64,000 nucleotides of DNA, taken from assembly GCF_001455205.1 (NCBI RefSeq), contig NZ_CP013341.1:1-64000 (forward strand). The letters run 5' to 3'. Under the pieces are notes generated by a model. The model had not been told where the DNA came from and searched no databases. It saw only the letters and a program-made list of their open reading frames with translations. The stretch comes from Nitrosomonas ureae (GTDB lineage: Bacteria; Pseudomonadota; Gammaproteobacteria; Burkholderiales; Nitrosomonadaceae). Within the stretch, counting starts at the first letter, position 1, and each line of letters starts with the position of its first letter. Both the position numbers and the translations under genes were made by a program. This document shows, piece after piece, positions 16,795 to 26,147 of this stretch.

Positions 16795-18345
16795 ATGAAT
16801 CCTTCCCCCTCTTCAATTATTTTTGGCAAAGCTTGGCTTTATTGCACTGTATTCCTCACCGGGGCGGCCGTCATGGTTATAGAGCTTCTGGGCACACGAC
16901 TGATTGCGCCTTTCTACGGCGCCAGTCTTTACGTCTGGACTTCACTCATTGCCGTTACGCTGATCGCACTGGCAATCGGTTATTATCTGGGAGGAATCTG
17001 GGCTGATCGAGCTCGATCCGGACTATCCCTCATCATCGCAGCTTCCGGATTATTAACACTCATTATTCCCTGGCTGACCGGCCCGGTTCTACTGGCCACG
17101 GATCCACTGGGTTTACGCTTGGGTAGCTTTGTCAGCACACTGATCTTATTCTCCCCTAGCTTAATTATGCTGGGCATGGTCGGACCATTTGCGGTTAAAT
17201 TATCCACTTCCGCCTTGGCTAACGTAGGTGCCAGTACGGGATCGATTTATGCGGTAAGTACAGTCGGCAGTGTGATTGGTACGTTATTTCTCGGCTTTTA
17301 CTTATTTCCCTTGGTCGGTTCCCGCGAAATTTTTATGGGTTTGGGAGTATCACTACTGATACTTGCAATGGCTGTAGCGTGGATAGAGCGAAAATATTTA
17401 AACAAATCCATTACGACTATGGTACCGACTGCCCTGTTGATGGCTATAGGATTAGGCTTATATCCCGCTATTGCCAGTTCCGGAGAAGCTGAATTCAGCA
17501 ATACTTTCCAAACCCGATTTGAACGGGAAAGCTTATATGGTTGGGTGCGTGTCATTGACAAACCCAAAGAGAATATCCGCTTGCTTACTGCGGATGCTTC
17601 CACCATTGGTGCCGCCAGTATCAGCCATGGAGAAAATCTCCTGACCTATCAGAAGATTGTGGCACAGATCCCTCATCTTTCATCCAATATTGAGAAAGCC
17701 TTATTAATTGGTCAAGGTGCCGGGCATATGGTTGCGACTTTGAATAAGGCAGCAATTGTAACGGATACGTTGGAAATTGATCTGGCTGTGGCCGAAGCGG
17801 CCAGTAAATACTTCGACTTTATTCCCACAGGGGACAGAATCATCGGCGATGCACGTTATGAAATTCGCCAGCTCAAAGGTCCTTATGACTTAATCATTCT
17901 GGATGTTTTCACAGGTGGCACCGAACCCACGCACCTATTGACAGTTGAAGCATTAACCCAATTGCACAACTTGCTTTCAGAGCATGGGATACTTGCATTG
18001 AATTTTGTCTCGTTTCTGGATCAGGGTAAAAATCCGGCACTGGCTTCTGTTTCAAGAACATTAGCACAAGTCTTCTCGCATCAACAAATATTCATTTCCG
18101 ACCCTGGAAGCGATTTCAATGATTTTATTTTTCTCGCCACAAATCATGCCATTAATTTGAACGATGATTTAATACCTTTTTCCGATCGTACCTGGCTAAA
18201 ACAGCGATTGTTGGATATTGATACAACGCATGGAACCATTTTGACAGATAACCACAGTAACCTCGAACTGTTACAAATCCGCAAATCCGAACATTATCGA
18301 CGGATGATCGTTGAGTCAATCGGCACCCGTCACTTTATCCGATAA
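16795..18345 (+). CDS. Membrane-fused spermidine/spermine-synthase-like protein
   Basis: 516 residues with two parts. Residues about 1-220 hold seven or more membrane helices beginning LTGAAVMVIELLGTRLIAPFYG, characteristic of membrane-bound spermidine-synthase-like proteins. Residues about 230-500 form a Rossmann methyltransferase-like domain with LLIGQGAGHM, an acidic DTLEIDLAV loop and LIILDVFTGGTEPTHLLT. Whether it makes polyamines is uncertain; many fusions lack proof. It starts 9 bp after the amidohydrolase and is probably cotranscribed with it. Confidence 0.8.
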   Translation: MNPSPSSIIFGKAWLYCTVFLTGAAVMVIELLGTRLIAPFYGASLYVWTSLIAVTLIALAIGYYLGGIWADRARSGLSLIIAASGLLTLIIPWLTGPVLLATDPLGLRLGSFVSTLILFSPSLIMLGMVGPFAVKLSTSALANVGASTGSIYAVSTVGSVIGTLFLGFYLFPLVGSREIFMGLGVSLLILAMAVAWIERKYLNKSITTMVPTALLMAIGLGLYPAIASSGEAEFSNTFQTRFERESLYGWVRVIDKPKENIRLLTADASTIGAASISHGENLLTYQKIVAQIPHLSSNIEKALLIGQGAGHMVATLNKAAIVTDTLEIDLAVAEAASKYFDFIPTGDRIIGDARYEIRQLKGPYDLIILDVFTGGTEPTHLLTVEALTQLHNLLSEHGILALNFVSFLDQGKNPALASVSRTLAQVFSHQQIFISDPGSDFNDFIFLATNHAINLNDDLIPFSDRTWLKQRLLDIDTTHGTILTDNHSNLELLQIRKSEHYRRMIVESIGTRHFIR

Positions 18346-18476
18346 GCAGGCACCATGTTCATCGTCATGATGACAATAAAACAGGAAGTTCCGCATTAAG
18401 AAACTATTAATTTACTGCTTAAATTAAGTAATGAAATTTTTGAAGCAATGATTATCCATTTTTTACTATATCTTAA

Positions 18477-18800
18477 ATGACCACATTGAATTATTTAGGA
18501 TTTCATTATTCCTGGATAACCCAATTAACTTTTCAACAATGGAAAATAATATATATGCTTAGCTTAAAGGAAATATCAGACGAACTCGGAGGTGTCAGTC
18601 GCAATCATGCACTAAAGTTACTGAATGACAGTGGAATTCGCCACAAGACACTACTTTCACGCAATGGAAAGAAAATTTACTACGACATAACCCGGGAACA
18701 GATACAAAACGGAGCACTTAAGGAAAAAGATCCCAAGCAAATTGCTATACAGCAAAGCGTTGCCTTAATGATGCTGGAAACGGCATTGAATCGTCACTGA
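18477..18800 (+). CDS. Small putative helix-turn-helix protein
   Basis: 107 residues, not recognised as a named family. The segment LKEISDELGGVSRNHALKLL resembles a winged-helix or MerR-like recognition region, and the C-terminus is helical. An internal start at 18555 (MLSLKEIS) is equally plausible, giving 81 residues. It sits alone between the polyamine-synthase-like gene and convergent recN. It could be a local regulator, but nothing proves this. Confidence 0.45.
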   Translation: MTTLNYLGFHYSWITQLTFQQWKIIYMLSLKEISDELGGVSRNHALKLLNDSGIRHKTLLSRNGKKIYYDITREQIQNGALKEKDPKQIAIQQSVALMMLETALNRH

Positions 18801-18888
18801 GTCTTTCTTTTCAAAAATTTGAATCTTCTTTGAACAGGATATAACCTGCTCATGCCGTTGACATGTGTTGGTTGGCAGGGTTAGTAAA

Positions 18889-20568
18889 CTAATCACCAGC
18901 ACCGCCTTGCAGCATTTCTGCCGCATGCTGCCGCGTGGTTTCCGTGATATTGACGCCACCGAGCATACGAGCAATTTCTTCAATACGCTCCTGCGGACTT
19001 AGAAACGCCATTTTGCTGACAACCTGCATATTTTTCTCTTGTTGATTGAGACATTTCATCACGTGCAAGTGTTGATCACCAGTCGCAGCTACCTGCGGCA
19101 AATGAGTAATGCACAAAACTTGCCGGTCTTTTCCAAGCTTCTTTAATAAAAGACCGACAATCTCCGCGACTTGTCCCCCGATTCCGACATCAACCTCGTC
19201 AAAAATGAGTGTAGGTACAACGTTCACTTTACTGGTAATTACCTGAATTGCCAAACTGATGCGTGACAACTCGCCTCCTGAAGCCACCTTCGTCAAGGGC
19301 CTCAACGGCAGACCCAGATGCGCAGCCACCCGAAATTCAATCTGCTCCAGACCATTGGCATTGCCTGTTTCCAATGGCATTAATGACACTGAAAATTCAC
19401 CTCCAGCCATCGCAATCGTCTGCATTGCCGCGGTCACCTGCAATGACAACTCTTTACCGGCTTTTTTTCGTACCTGACTTAGCATCTCGGCTTGACTACG
19501 ATAGCTAGTAAACGCAGCAGTTTCGAGTACTTGCAAATGATTGATATCCGATTCTGAGTCCAAGGATTCCAACAATCCGATAGTCGTATCGAGCAAATGC
19601 GGTAATTCTTCCGGTGTTACGCGAAACTTTCTCGCCGTCGCATGAATCTCGGACATTCGTTGTTCGATCCCCTGCAGCAATTGGGGATCCAGGTCCAGAT
19701 TCTGGCGATAATGCTTCAATTCGTAAATCCCCTCCTGCAGCTGGATTTGTGCGGAATCAAGCAAATCGGTAATGGATCTGAGCTGCTGATCAAACTCCAA
19801 TAAATCCTGCAATTGATTTTTTGCAGCATTGATTTGCATCAGTGCAGCATATTCACTCTCAGATAAGGTATCCATGCTCGTATCCGCTGCAGCAAGCAAA
19901 GCAGCCACATGGGACAACCGGAGATGATCGGCTTGCAAGGCTTGCCATTCCTCTGGCGTAACATTTAACGTTTCCAATTCCTGCAATTGCCACTCGAGCT
20001 GCTCACGCTTGTCCTTTGATTCCGCTGCCCGATGCTGCATAGCTACCTTTCGCTGATGACAATCTTGCCAGTGCTGATAAGTCAGCTTAACCGCTCGTGT
20101 CAAATCATCCCTACCTGCAAAAGCATCGAGCAGCTCGCGTTGTACGTCTTTCTGCAATAGGGATTGATGCGCATGCTGACTGTGAATGGCTACCAGATAC
20201 TCCCCCGCAGTACGTAATTGCTGGAGTGTAGCCGCATGGCCATTAATATAACTACGCGAACGACCGCTGGTTTCTATAATACGACGCATCAGACAGCTAT
20301 TGGCATCACCCTGCAAGTCATTGTCATTCAACCAGTGCAATAGCTCTGGCAAGTGATTGATATCAAAAGTTACATTAATTTCAGCACGTTCACAACCCAA
20401 TCTTATCTGGCTGGCATCGCCGCGCTCACCCAAGGTTAATGCCAGCGCGTCAATTAGAATCGATTTTCCTGCGCCCGTTTCTCCAGTCAGAACTGTAAAG
20501 CCGGACATAAAATCAAGCTCAATACGCTCAACAATGACAAAATCTTTTATACTCAGGTGCCTTAGCAT
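18889..20568 (-). CDS. recN: DNA repair protein RecN
   Basis: SMC-like ATPase in double-strand-break repair, 559 residues from MLRHLSIKDFVIVERIEL, the standard RecN N-terminus; the frame extends to a GTG at 20607 overlapping nadK. Walker A is GETGAGKS, a long coiled coil occupies about residues 150-370, the signature lies in VASGGELSRISLA, and Walker B is LIFDEVDVGIGG. It follows nadK closely and is probably cotranscribed. Confidence 0.96.
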   Translation of the reverse strand: MLRHLSIKDFVIVERIELDFMSGFTVLTGETGAGKSILIDALALTLGERGDASQIRLGCERAEINVTFDINHLPELLHWLNDNDLQGDANSCLMRRIIETSGRSRSYINGHAATLQQLRTAGEYLVAIHSQHAHQSLLQKDVQRELLDAFAGRDDLTRAVKLTYQHWQDCHQRKVAMQHRAAESKDKREQLEWQLQELETLNVTPEEWQALQADHLRLSHVAALLAAADTSMDTLSESEYAALMQINAAKNQLQDLLEFDQQLRSITDLLDSAQIQLQEGIYELKHYRQNLDLDPQLLQGIEQRMSEIHATARKFRVTPEELPHLLDTTIGLLESLDSESDINHLQVLETAAFTSYRSQAEMLSQVRKKAGKELSLQVTAAMQTIAMAGGEFSVSLMPLETGNANGLEQIEFRVAAHLGLPLRPLTKVASGGELSRISLAIQVITSKVNVVPTLIFDEVDVGIGGQVAEIVGLLLKKLGKDRQVLCITHLPQVAATGDQHLHVMKCLNQQEKNMQVVSKMAFLSPQERIEEIARMLGGVNITETTRQHAAEMLQGGAGD

Positions 20569-20593
20569 GAAAGTGCATTCCGTGCGAAGTCCA

Positions 20594-21466
20594 TCAGGGA
20601 AACTCACTCCAACCCAATTTCTCTCTGAGCATGCGGTAATAACTATGATTGACCGAGTGTAACAATCGCACTGTTTTGGGAAAGCGTCGTACGATAATGC
20701 TGTCCGTCAGATCCAGATCAAAGCAGGAATGACTATCACAATTTATGCGGACATTCGCACAACTTTGTATCTGAATTTCAACAATAGCTTCCGGTCCGAT
20801 CACGATGGGGCGATTGCTGAGGGTATGCGGGCAAACTGGCACCAGCGCTATCAAATCCAGTCCGGGATGCAAAATCGGACCGCCGGAGGACAGCGCATAA
20901 GCAGTCGATCCGGTCGGTGTCGTCACAATCAATCCATCGGCACGCAGTGTATTGACATACTCGCTATTGACTCTTACTTCAAATTCAATCATGCCGCTGC
21001 TCATGCCGCGATAGAGAACCACATCGTTGAATGCTAAACTGCCAAAAACGCTGACACCATCACGAATAATTTCGGCATATAGCAGCATGCGTCTCTCGGT
21101 AATGTAATTCTCCGCAAGTATTTCATCAAGGGATGCAAACATTGTGTCTACCGATAAATCAGTAAGAAAACCAAGCCTTCCTTGATTAATACCGATTAAG
21201 GGCACATCATAGGAAACCAGCATTCGTGCGATATTTAACATGGTGCCATCACCCCCCATTACTACCGCCAGATCGGCCTGTGCGCCGATATCCTCCAGAG
21301 TCAGTACCGGATATTTATCACTACCAATCTGTGATGCCGTGAGATGATCCAGCAGAACGGTGTAATTCTTCGCCGTTAAATATTCCGCCAAATTCAACAG
21401 TGGTATCGCAATTTCAGGATTTTTATGTTTGCCGATCAGCGCGATGGTGGAAAATGAGGAATTCAT
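20594..21466 (-). CDS. nadK: NAD kinase
   Basis: Phosphorylates NAD to NADP. 290 residues with the family motifs GGDGTMLN, NQGRLGFLTD and TPTGSTAYALSSGGPI. It is arranged nadK-recN on the minus strand and is divergent from hrcA, the common betaproteobacterial order. Confidence 0.96.
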   Translation of the reverse strand: MNSSFSTIALIGKHKNPEIAIPLLNLAEYLTAKNYTVLLDHLTASQIGSDKYPVLTLEDIGAQADLAVVMGGDGTMLNIARMLVSYDVPLIGINQGRLGFLTDLSVDTMFASLDEILAENYITERRMLLYAEIIRDGVSVFGSLAFNDVVLYRGMSSGMIEFEVRVNSEYVNTLRADGLIVTTPTGSTAYALSSGGPILHPGLDLIALVPVCPHTLSNRPIVIGPEAIVEIQIQSCANVRINCDSHSCFDLDLTDSIIVRRFPKTVRLLHSVNHSYYRMLREKLGWSEFP

Positions 21467-21760
21467 GACTCAGGAAAATAGCCTACTTTAATTGTATTGC
21501 GAAAAAATTAAATTTAAATACTAAAGTTATTTCTAAAATTAAACAGGTTAATCTCCAAAACAATTTAAGCAAAGTTGAAAATAACCAAATTGAACATAGC
21601 TAATCGACAATACAAATCCTCTCAAAAGTACCTATACTACGATTGCAACGCCAAATTCATCAGGGAAATCCACCATCGAGGAAGTTTAGCATAGATGAGA
21701 TTCGACAAATTACTCTTACAACCAAACTATGGATTCTGCTGATTCGTGTAGAATTACGCC
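21467..21760. other. Divergent nadK/hrcA intergenic region
   Basis: 294 bp, AT-rich, expected to hold both promoters. No CIRCE operator (TTAGCACTC-N9-GAGTGCTAA) was found in front of hrcA. Confidence 0.4.
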
Positions 21761-22780
21761 ATGCTAAATGAACGTGCACAGATATTATTGAAAACACTGG
21801 TAGAACGGTATATCCACGAAGGCCAACCAGTAGGCTCGCGTTCACTATCAAAATTTTCCGGACTTGATCTCAGTCCGGCGACTATTCGTAATGTGATGGC
21901 GGATCTGGAGGAAATGGGGCTCGTGGTCAGTCCGCATACTTCAGCGGGAAGGATTCCAACTCCGAAGGGATATCGTCTTTTTGTGGACACGCTGCTGGTA
22001 GTAAAAACATTGGATAAAATTGAATTGAATCATCTGGAAAATCAGCTTCATCCTGACAATCCTTCACGCCTGATCAGCGCGGCTTCACAGTTGTTATCAG
22101 AATTGACCCGTTTTGCCGGTGTCGTGATTACGCCAAAGCGGAAAGGCGCAATATTCCGTTATGTGGAATTTATGGCATTATCCGAGAAGCGCATTCTGCT
22201 GATTATCGTAACACCTGAGGGCGATGTGCAAAACCGCATTCTCTTTACGAATACTCCTTATAGCCAATCCGATCTGATCGAAGCCGGTAATTTCATTAAC
22301 CAGAACTACGCAGGCTGTACATTGGATCAGATTCGCAGTCGCTTGGGCAGCGAATTAAAGCAATTGCGTAGTAAGATGATCAGCCTCATGAGTGCCGCGA
22401 TTGAAATGGGTGGCGATGCAGTCAATGAAAGCAGCGAAGCCGTGGTGCTAACCGGAGAGCATAATCTCTTACAAGTTGATGATTTCTCTGATAACTTGAA
22501 TAGCTTGAAAAATTTATTTGAGCTATTTGAACGCAAAACCAAGCTGTTGCAATTGCTCGAATTAAGCCGGCAGGCACACGGTGTAAAAATCTTTATTGGT
22601 GGCGAATCCGATAGCACATCGCTGGAAGAATTTAGCGTGGTGACCGCACCTTATGAGATGGAAGGAAAAATTGTAGGCACGGTCGGTGTGATCGGCCCTA
22701 GACGCATGGCGTATGAGCGCATTATCCCAATTGTCGACATTACTGCAAAACTGCTTTCCAACAGTCTGTCACAGCATTGA
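21761..22780 (+). CDS. hrcA: Heat-inducible transcription repressor HrcA
   Basis: Repressor of groE/dnaK-type heat-shock genes through the CIRCE operator. 339 residues, with an N-terminal winged helix (PVGSRSLSKFSGLDLSPATIRNVMADLEEMG) followed by HTSAGRIPTPKGYRLFVD and a GAF-like domain. The C-terminus GTVGVIGPRRMAYERIIP is the family signature. It is followed by hemH, as in related genomes. Confidence 0.95.
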   Translation: MLNERAQILLKTLVERYIHEGQPVGSRSLSKFSGLDLSPATIRNVMADLEEMGLVVSPHTSAGRIPTPKGYRLFVDTLLVVKTLDKIELNHLENQLHPDNPSRLISAASQLLSELTRFAGVVITPKRKGAIFRYVEFMALSEKRILLIIVTPEGDVQNRILFTNTPYSQSDLIEAGNFINQNYAGCTLDQIRSRLGSELKQLRSKMISLMSAAIEMGGDAVNESSEAVVLTGEHNLLQVDDFSDNLNSLKNLFELFERKTKLLQLLELSRQAHGVKIFIGGESDSTSLEEFSVVTAPYEMEGKIVGTVGVIGPRRMAYERIIPIVDITAKLLSNSLSQH

Positions 22781-22918
22781 GCTTGTATCCACCGGATTTA
22801 TTACTCGCCATCAATGAAGTACCCGCAATACCATTGCATTCTTTCATTCAACCGGTAATTCAGTACTACCCAAATACTGTTAATTAATTTTCTCAGATGA
22901 AGGTAATTTTTAGAATCC

Positions 22919-24004
22919 ATGACCTCAAAATCTCACTATCAGCATGGTTCGCGCAATCGAACCGGCGTACTATTAATAAATTTAGGAACACCTGACGCAC
23001 CAACGGCTCAGGCACTACGCCCGTATCTCAAGGAGTTTCTCAGCAATCCTCGTGTCATTGAAGTGCCCCGGCTAATTTGGTGGCCAATTCTGCATGGTTT
23101 TATTCTGCCTTTCAGACCTAAGGCATCAGCAGAAAAATACACAAAAATCTGGATGCCGGAAGGCTCACCGCTTAAAGTACATACTGAACGGCAAACAAAA
23201 CTGTTACGGGAAATGTTACAGGCCCGGCTAAAAAATCCACCCATGGTCGAATACGCGATGAACATTGGCAAACCCTCTGTGACCACCGTTCTACAAAACA
23301 TGCAGGCACAAGGTTGCGAGCGCATTCTGGTCATTCCGCTCTTTCCCCAATATGCTGCCAGCAGCACCGCAGCGGCAATGGATAATGTCTTCATGATATT
23401 AAGCCGGATGCGTAATCAACCTGCTATACGTACTGTCAAACAATACCACGATCATCCGGCTTACATCGCGGCACTCGCCCACAATGTGCGCGATTACTGG
23501 AGTGCACACGGACGCCCAGACAAATTAATTATCAGCTTTCACGGCACACCGCGCTCAAGCTTAGATAAAGGTGATCCTTATCATTGCGCATGTCAAAAAA
23601 CCGGACGGCTACTTGCTGAAGCATTGACTTTGGACGCAAACCAATACACCGTTTGCTTTCAATCGCGATTCGGCAAAGCCAAATGGCTAACACCCTACAC
23701 CGCTGTTACTCTGGAGGAATTGGGCAAGTCACGAACACAACGGGTCGATGTGATATGCCCCGGTTTTGTATCCGATTGTCTGGAAACACTGGAAGAAATC
23801 GCAATTGAAGCGAAAAGTATATTTGTTCAAGCTGGCGGTAAGGAATTTCATTATATTCCTTGTCTGAATGAGCGCAACGACTGGATTCAAGCATTGGCGG
23901 ATATTACATGCAGCCATCTGCATGGGTGGCTGGATAATGAAGTTTCCGAAGAGGCCACGCAATTATCGAGAAAGCTGGCTTTGGAAATGGGTGCAAAAAG
24001 CTAA
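22919..24004 (+). CDS. hemH: Ferrochelatase
   Basis: Inserts Fe(II) into protoporphyrin IX, the final haem step, important for an organism with so many haem proteins. 361 residues. Motifs include LLINLGTPDAPT, ISFHGTPRSSLDKGDPY with the metal-site His, and the signature VICPGFVSDCLETLEEI. A hairpin at 24017-24036 follows the stop. Confidence 0.96.
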   Translation: MTSKSHYQHGSRNRTGVLLINLGTPDAPTAQALRPYLKEFLSNPRVIEVPRLIWWPILHGFILPFRPKASAEKYTKIWMPEGSPLKVHTERQTKLLREMLQARLKNPPMVEYAMNIGKPSVTTVLQNMQAQGCERILVIPLFPQYAASSTAAAMDNVFMILSRMRNQPAIRTVKQYHDHPAYIAALAHNVRDYWSAHGRPDKLIISFHGTPRSSLDKGDPYHCACQKTGRLLAEALTLDANQYTVCFQSRFGKAKWLTPYTAVTLEELGKSRTQRVDVICPGFVSDCLETLEEIAIEAKSIFVQAGGKEFHYIPCLNERNDWIQALADITCSHLHGWLDNEVSEEATQLSRKLALEMGAKS

Positions 24005-24012
24005 TCCATAAA

Positions 24013-24039
24013 TTTTCCCCTCGTGAACTCGAGGGGAAA
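24013..24039. terminator. Hairpin between convergent hemH and smbP
   Basis: Stem CCCCTCG/CGAGGGG with loop TGAACT, extended by TTTT/AAA pairing. It lies between two convergent genes and may serve both, but neither side has a good U-tract after the stem. Confidence 0.4.
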
Positions 24040-24052
24040 TAACCTTAACTCA

Positions 24053-24397
24053 TCAATGACCGGATTGGCGCATATGTTTCATCGCTTCTTCGGCATGTTT
24101 AGCAGACTCCTGGCCATGGCCCATTTCAGCATGCTTAATTGCCTCTTCCAAATGCTTGATCGCTTCATCCATGTGTTTATGGGCTTCAGCATGCTCCTTG
24201 CCAGCTTCTTTTGCATGCGCCAAACTTTCTTTTGCATGCGAAAGTGATTCCTTGGCATGCCCCATTTCACCGTGAGCCTGAGCTTTTCCTGCATGCTCCA
24301 TCGCCTCAGAGGTATGACCCGCATCCGATGCCCAAGCCTGGGTGCCGATAAAAAATGCGAATGTTCCGGCTACGATTGCTGTTGATATCAATTTCAT
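24053..24397 (-). CDS. smbP: Small metal-binding protein SmbP
   Basis: Periplasmic copper-binding protein first described in Nitrosomonas europaea. 114 residues with a signal peptide (STAIVAGTFAFFIGTQAWA) and a mature chain rich in His, Ala, Glu and Lys. It is built from about ten seven-residue helical repeats such as ESLSHAK, ESLAHAK and EAIKHLE, with a His at the same position each time, forming a metal-lined four-helix-type bundle. A likely role is copper buffering. GAGAGATC precedes the start. Confidence 0.9.
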   Translation of the reverse strand: MKLISTAIVAGTFAFFIGTQAWASDAGHTSEAMEHAGKAQAHGEMGHAKESLSHAKESLAHAKEAGKEHAEAHKHMDEAIKHLEEAIKHAEMGHGQESAKHAEEAMKHMRQSGH

Positions 24398-24701
24398 AAT
24401 GATCTCTCCTTTTTATAACAATATGTTAATAGCACTAAATTTCTGAAAAATCTCAGTGACTGAACTGAACTTTAAACTGCTATTCAACCATTATTAAAGC
24501 CGCCAGCACGCTTTGAGTATATACCTAATTCAAATGTTCCGGGATACTTGTCCATGATTATTACTATTATGCAATTTGGTCCAGAACTCATCGGCATGAG
24601 TTGCGTTTCACGCAAGTCTGGTAAAATGATGAATTTGCCATTGGCATCCTCCTTAGCTGTCTTGGTTGTCGTTGCTTCTTGTTATGCAAAAGTCATTACA
24701 T
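24398..24701. other. Non-coding stretch upstream of smbP
   Basis: About 300 bp with the smbP promoter region. A plus-strand 71-codon frame at 24548-24763 shows no family resemblance and overlaps the DUF4231 remnant antisense; I do not count it. Confidence 0.35.
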
Positions 24702-25151
24702 TCAAGGTTGATGCATTTTCTGTTTCGATCGCACCTTTTCGCAGCGCTCGACGAAATAAATGAATACTGCTTGGGCTGACTTGAACTCTTTGTAGCCACC
24801 TTCTCCAGTAAGGAAGAACACTTGTTCGCGGCCTAGGAATTGCTCCGTAGAGCGGTAATTCTTCCACTGCTCCCGGTAGTGATACACGCTTCCAGAGCAG
24901 CACATGCAACTACGATAAGACTGATAATTGAAGCCAACATTTCTTTTGCAGGAAGAGCGCTATTCACAATTACAGAAACAATGATGCCGCCCAGAACAAT
25001 TGCTGTGCGCATACGAAGAAGATGGCTTTCGCTGAGACGGCTTTTTTGTGGTACCACACTTAGTACTGCTTCGCGCGTTGCTCAACATAATCAGCGGGTT
25101 TCCAGCTCCAGATAATTCGGAGCTGGTGGAATTCTTGTCGGTATCTTGCAT
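24702..25151 (-). pseudogene. DUF4231/SLATT-like membrane protein, frameshifted
   Basis: Three frames rebuild one protein. It begins MQDTDKNSTSSELSGAGN, continues as KSRLSESHLLRMRTAIVLGG with two membrane helices (AIVLGGIIVSVIVNSAL and MLASIISLIVVACAAL), and ends YHYREQWKNYRSTEQFLGRE, FFLTGEGGY and FVERCEKVRSK. The REQWKNYRST-FLTGEGGY block is the hallmark of DUF4231 proteins. At least two indels break it. Relatives are proposed to be pore-forming effectors in nucleotide-signalling conflict systems; that function is inferred from the family. Confidence 0.6.
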
Positions 25152-25379
25152 AAATGCTCCTGGAATGGTTAAATGCTCACGAATCCGCTGGCACTGCGCT
25201 TGTGCGGTACATCAAAAAATAGCCCTTGAAAGTCAGGGGTTGAGCTTGTTGTTATGCATTATTATTTACGAACATTGTACTTCTTGCTGAGGCAACAGGA
25301 GCGGAATCTTGAATTTGATTCTAGATTATATTTTGATCTCGCTCCGCCTAGCAGATTGAGTCCGGTTGAGCATCGCATC
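25152..25379. other. Non-coding stretch between two pseudogenes
   Basis: About 230 bp, AT-rich, with no recognisable gene. Confidence 0.35.
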
Positions 25380-26005
25380 CTATTCAATCGAACTTTTAAT
25401 AGCACGATACCAGGATTTAAGATACTTATCTATTAAGAACTCTGCCTGTTGTCCGATGTATTTTACATACCAGTAAATCCAGCCATCCCAGTCGTCTATG
25501 CACCCTGGTGAATGAAGCACCCAACTAAGTTTTTTCAAGAAACCAGTTTGACTTAGCGCTATTTCTTAACTGAGATGTGCATACTCCCAGCTTGATTCTT
25601 CATCTATGCCACCCCTCTAAACGTGGAACGACGTGATCGACTGTAGGAAGTAGCTGGCAATACGCTTATTACACTCGGAAGTTTTCCAATTTGCGTGGAA
25701 GGGAAATTCATCAGGCATAATGTACAAAAGCAATCGAAGTGCCGCTGGAAATACCAATCTGTATTCCGAGTATCGATCGATGAAACCATCCTGCAAAAAT
25801 ATCTTTGTTTTTGATACTCCGAATACGCCCTTCCGGCATTGCTGAATGGCATAAAGGGATATTCGGCGGAAATCACGCTTTGCGCGCAATCGACAGAACC
25901 GACTGCTATTTCGTCACACGCTTTTTTATCGCGGATGGATACCACTTTATATCCTTTTTTCTCAAGCATAACGTTGGCGTTGAGAAGCACGAAAACAACA
26001 AGCAA
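25380..26005 (-). pseudogene. HNH-endonuclease-like gene, frameshifted
   Basis: The N-terminal frame gives KKGYKVVSIRDKKACDEIAV and AYSEYQK; the next gives KIFLQDGFIDRYSEYRLVFP and MPDEFPFHANWKTSEC; then DHVVPRLEG with the HNH-type Asp-His; finally GIDEESSWEYAHLS, LRNSAKSNWFLEKLSWVLH and a Trp/Tyr-rich C-terminus ending KSWYRAIKSSIE. The RDGFIDRYSGxRLVFP-type opening and the DHVVP block are typical of a widespread HNH nuclease family. Three or more indels disrupt it. It adjoins the DUF4231 remnant on the same strand. Confidence 0.6.
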
Positions 26006-26147
26006 AGCTTACTGGCCGTGTATCCCACTCAAACAAACATGTTAGGCGATTTTCTTGTGGGCAATTTGTTTGAATGTATGTTCTCGCACCTCCGTAGCCT
26101 GTGAATAACCTCGTATCAGAAAAAATTTTGACACATCAAACAATGCG

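Noticed and set aside
21650..21760. CIRCE operator before hrcA
   Set aside because: The TTAGCACTC/GAGTGCTAA pair was not found.
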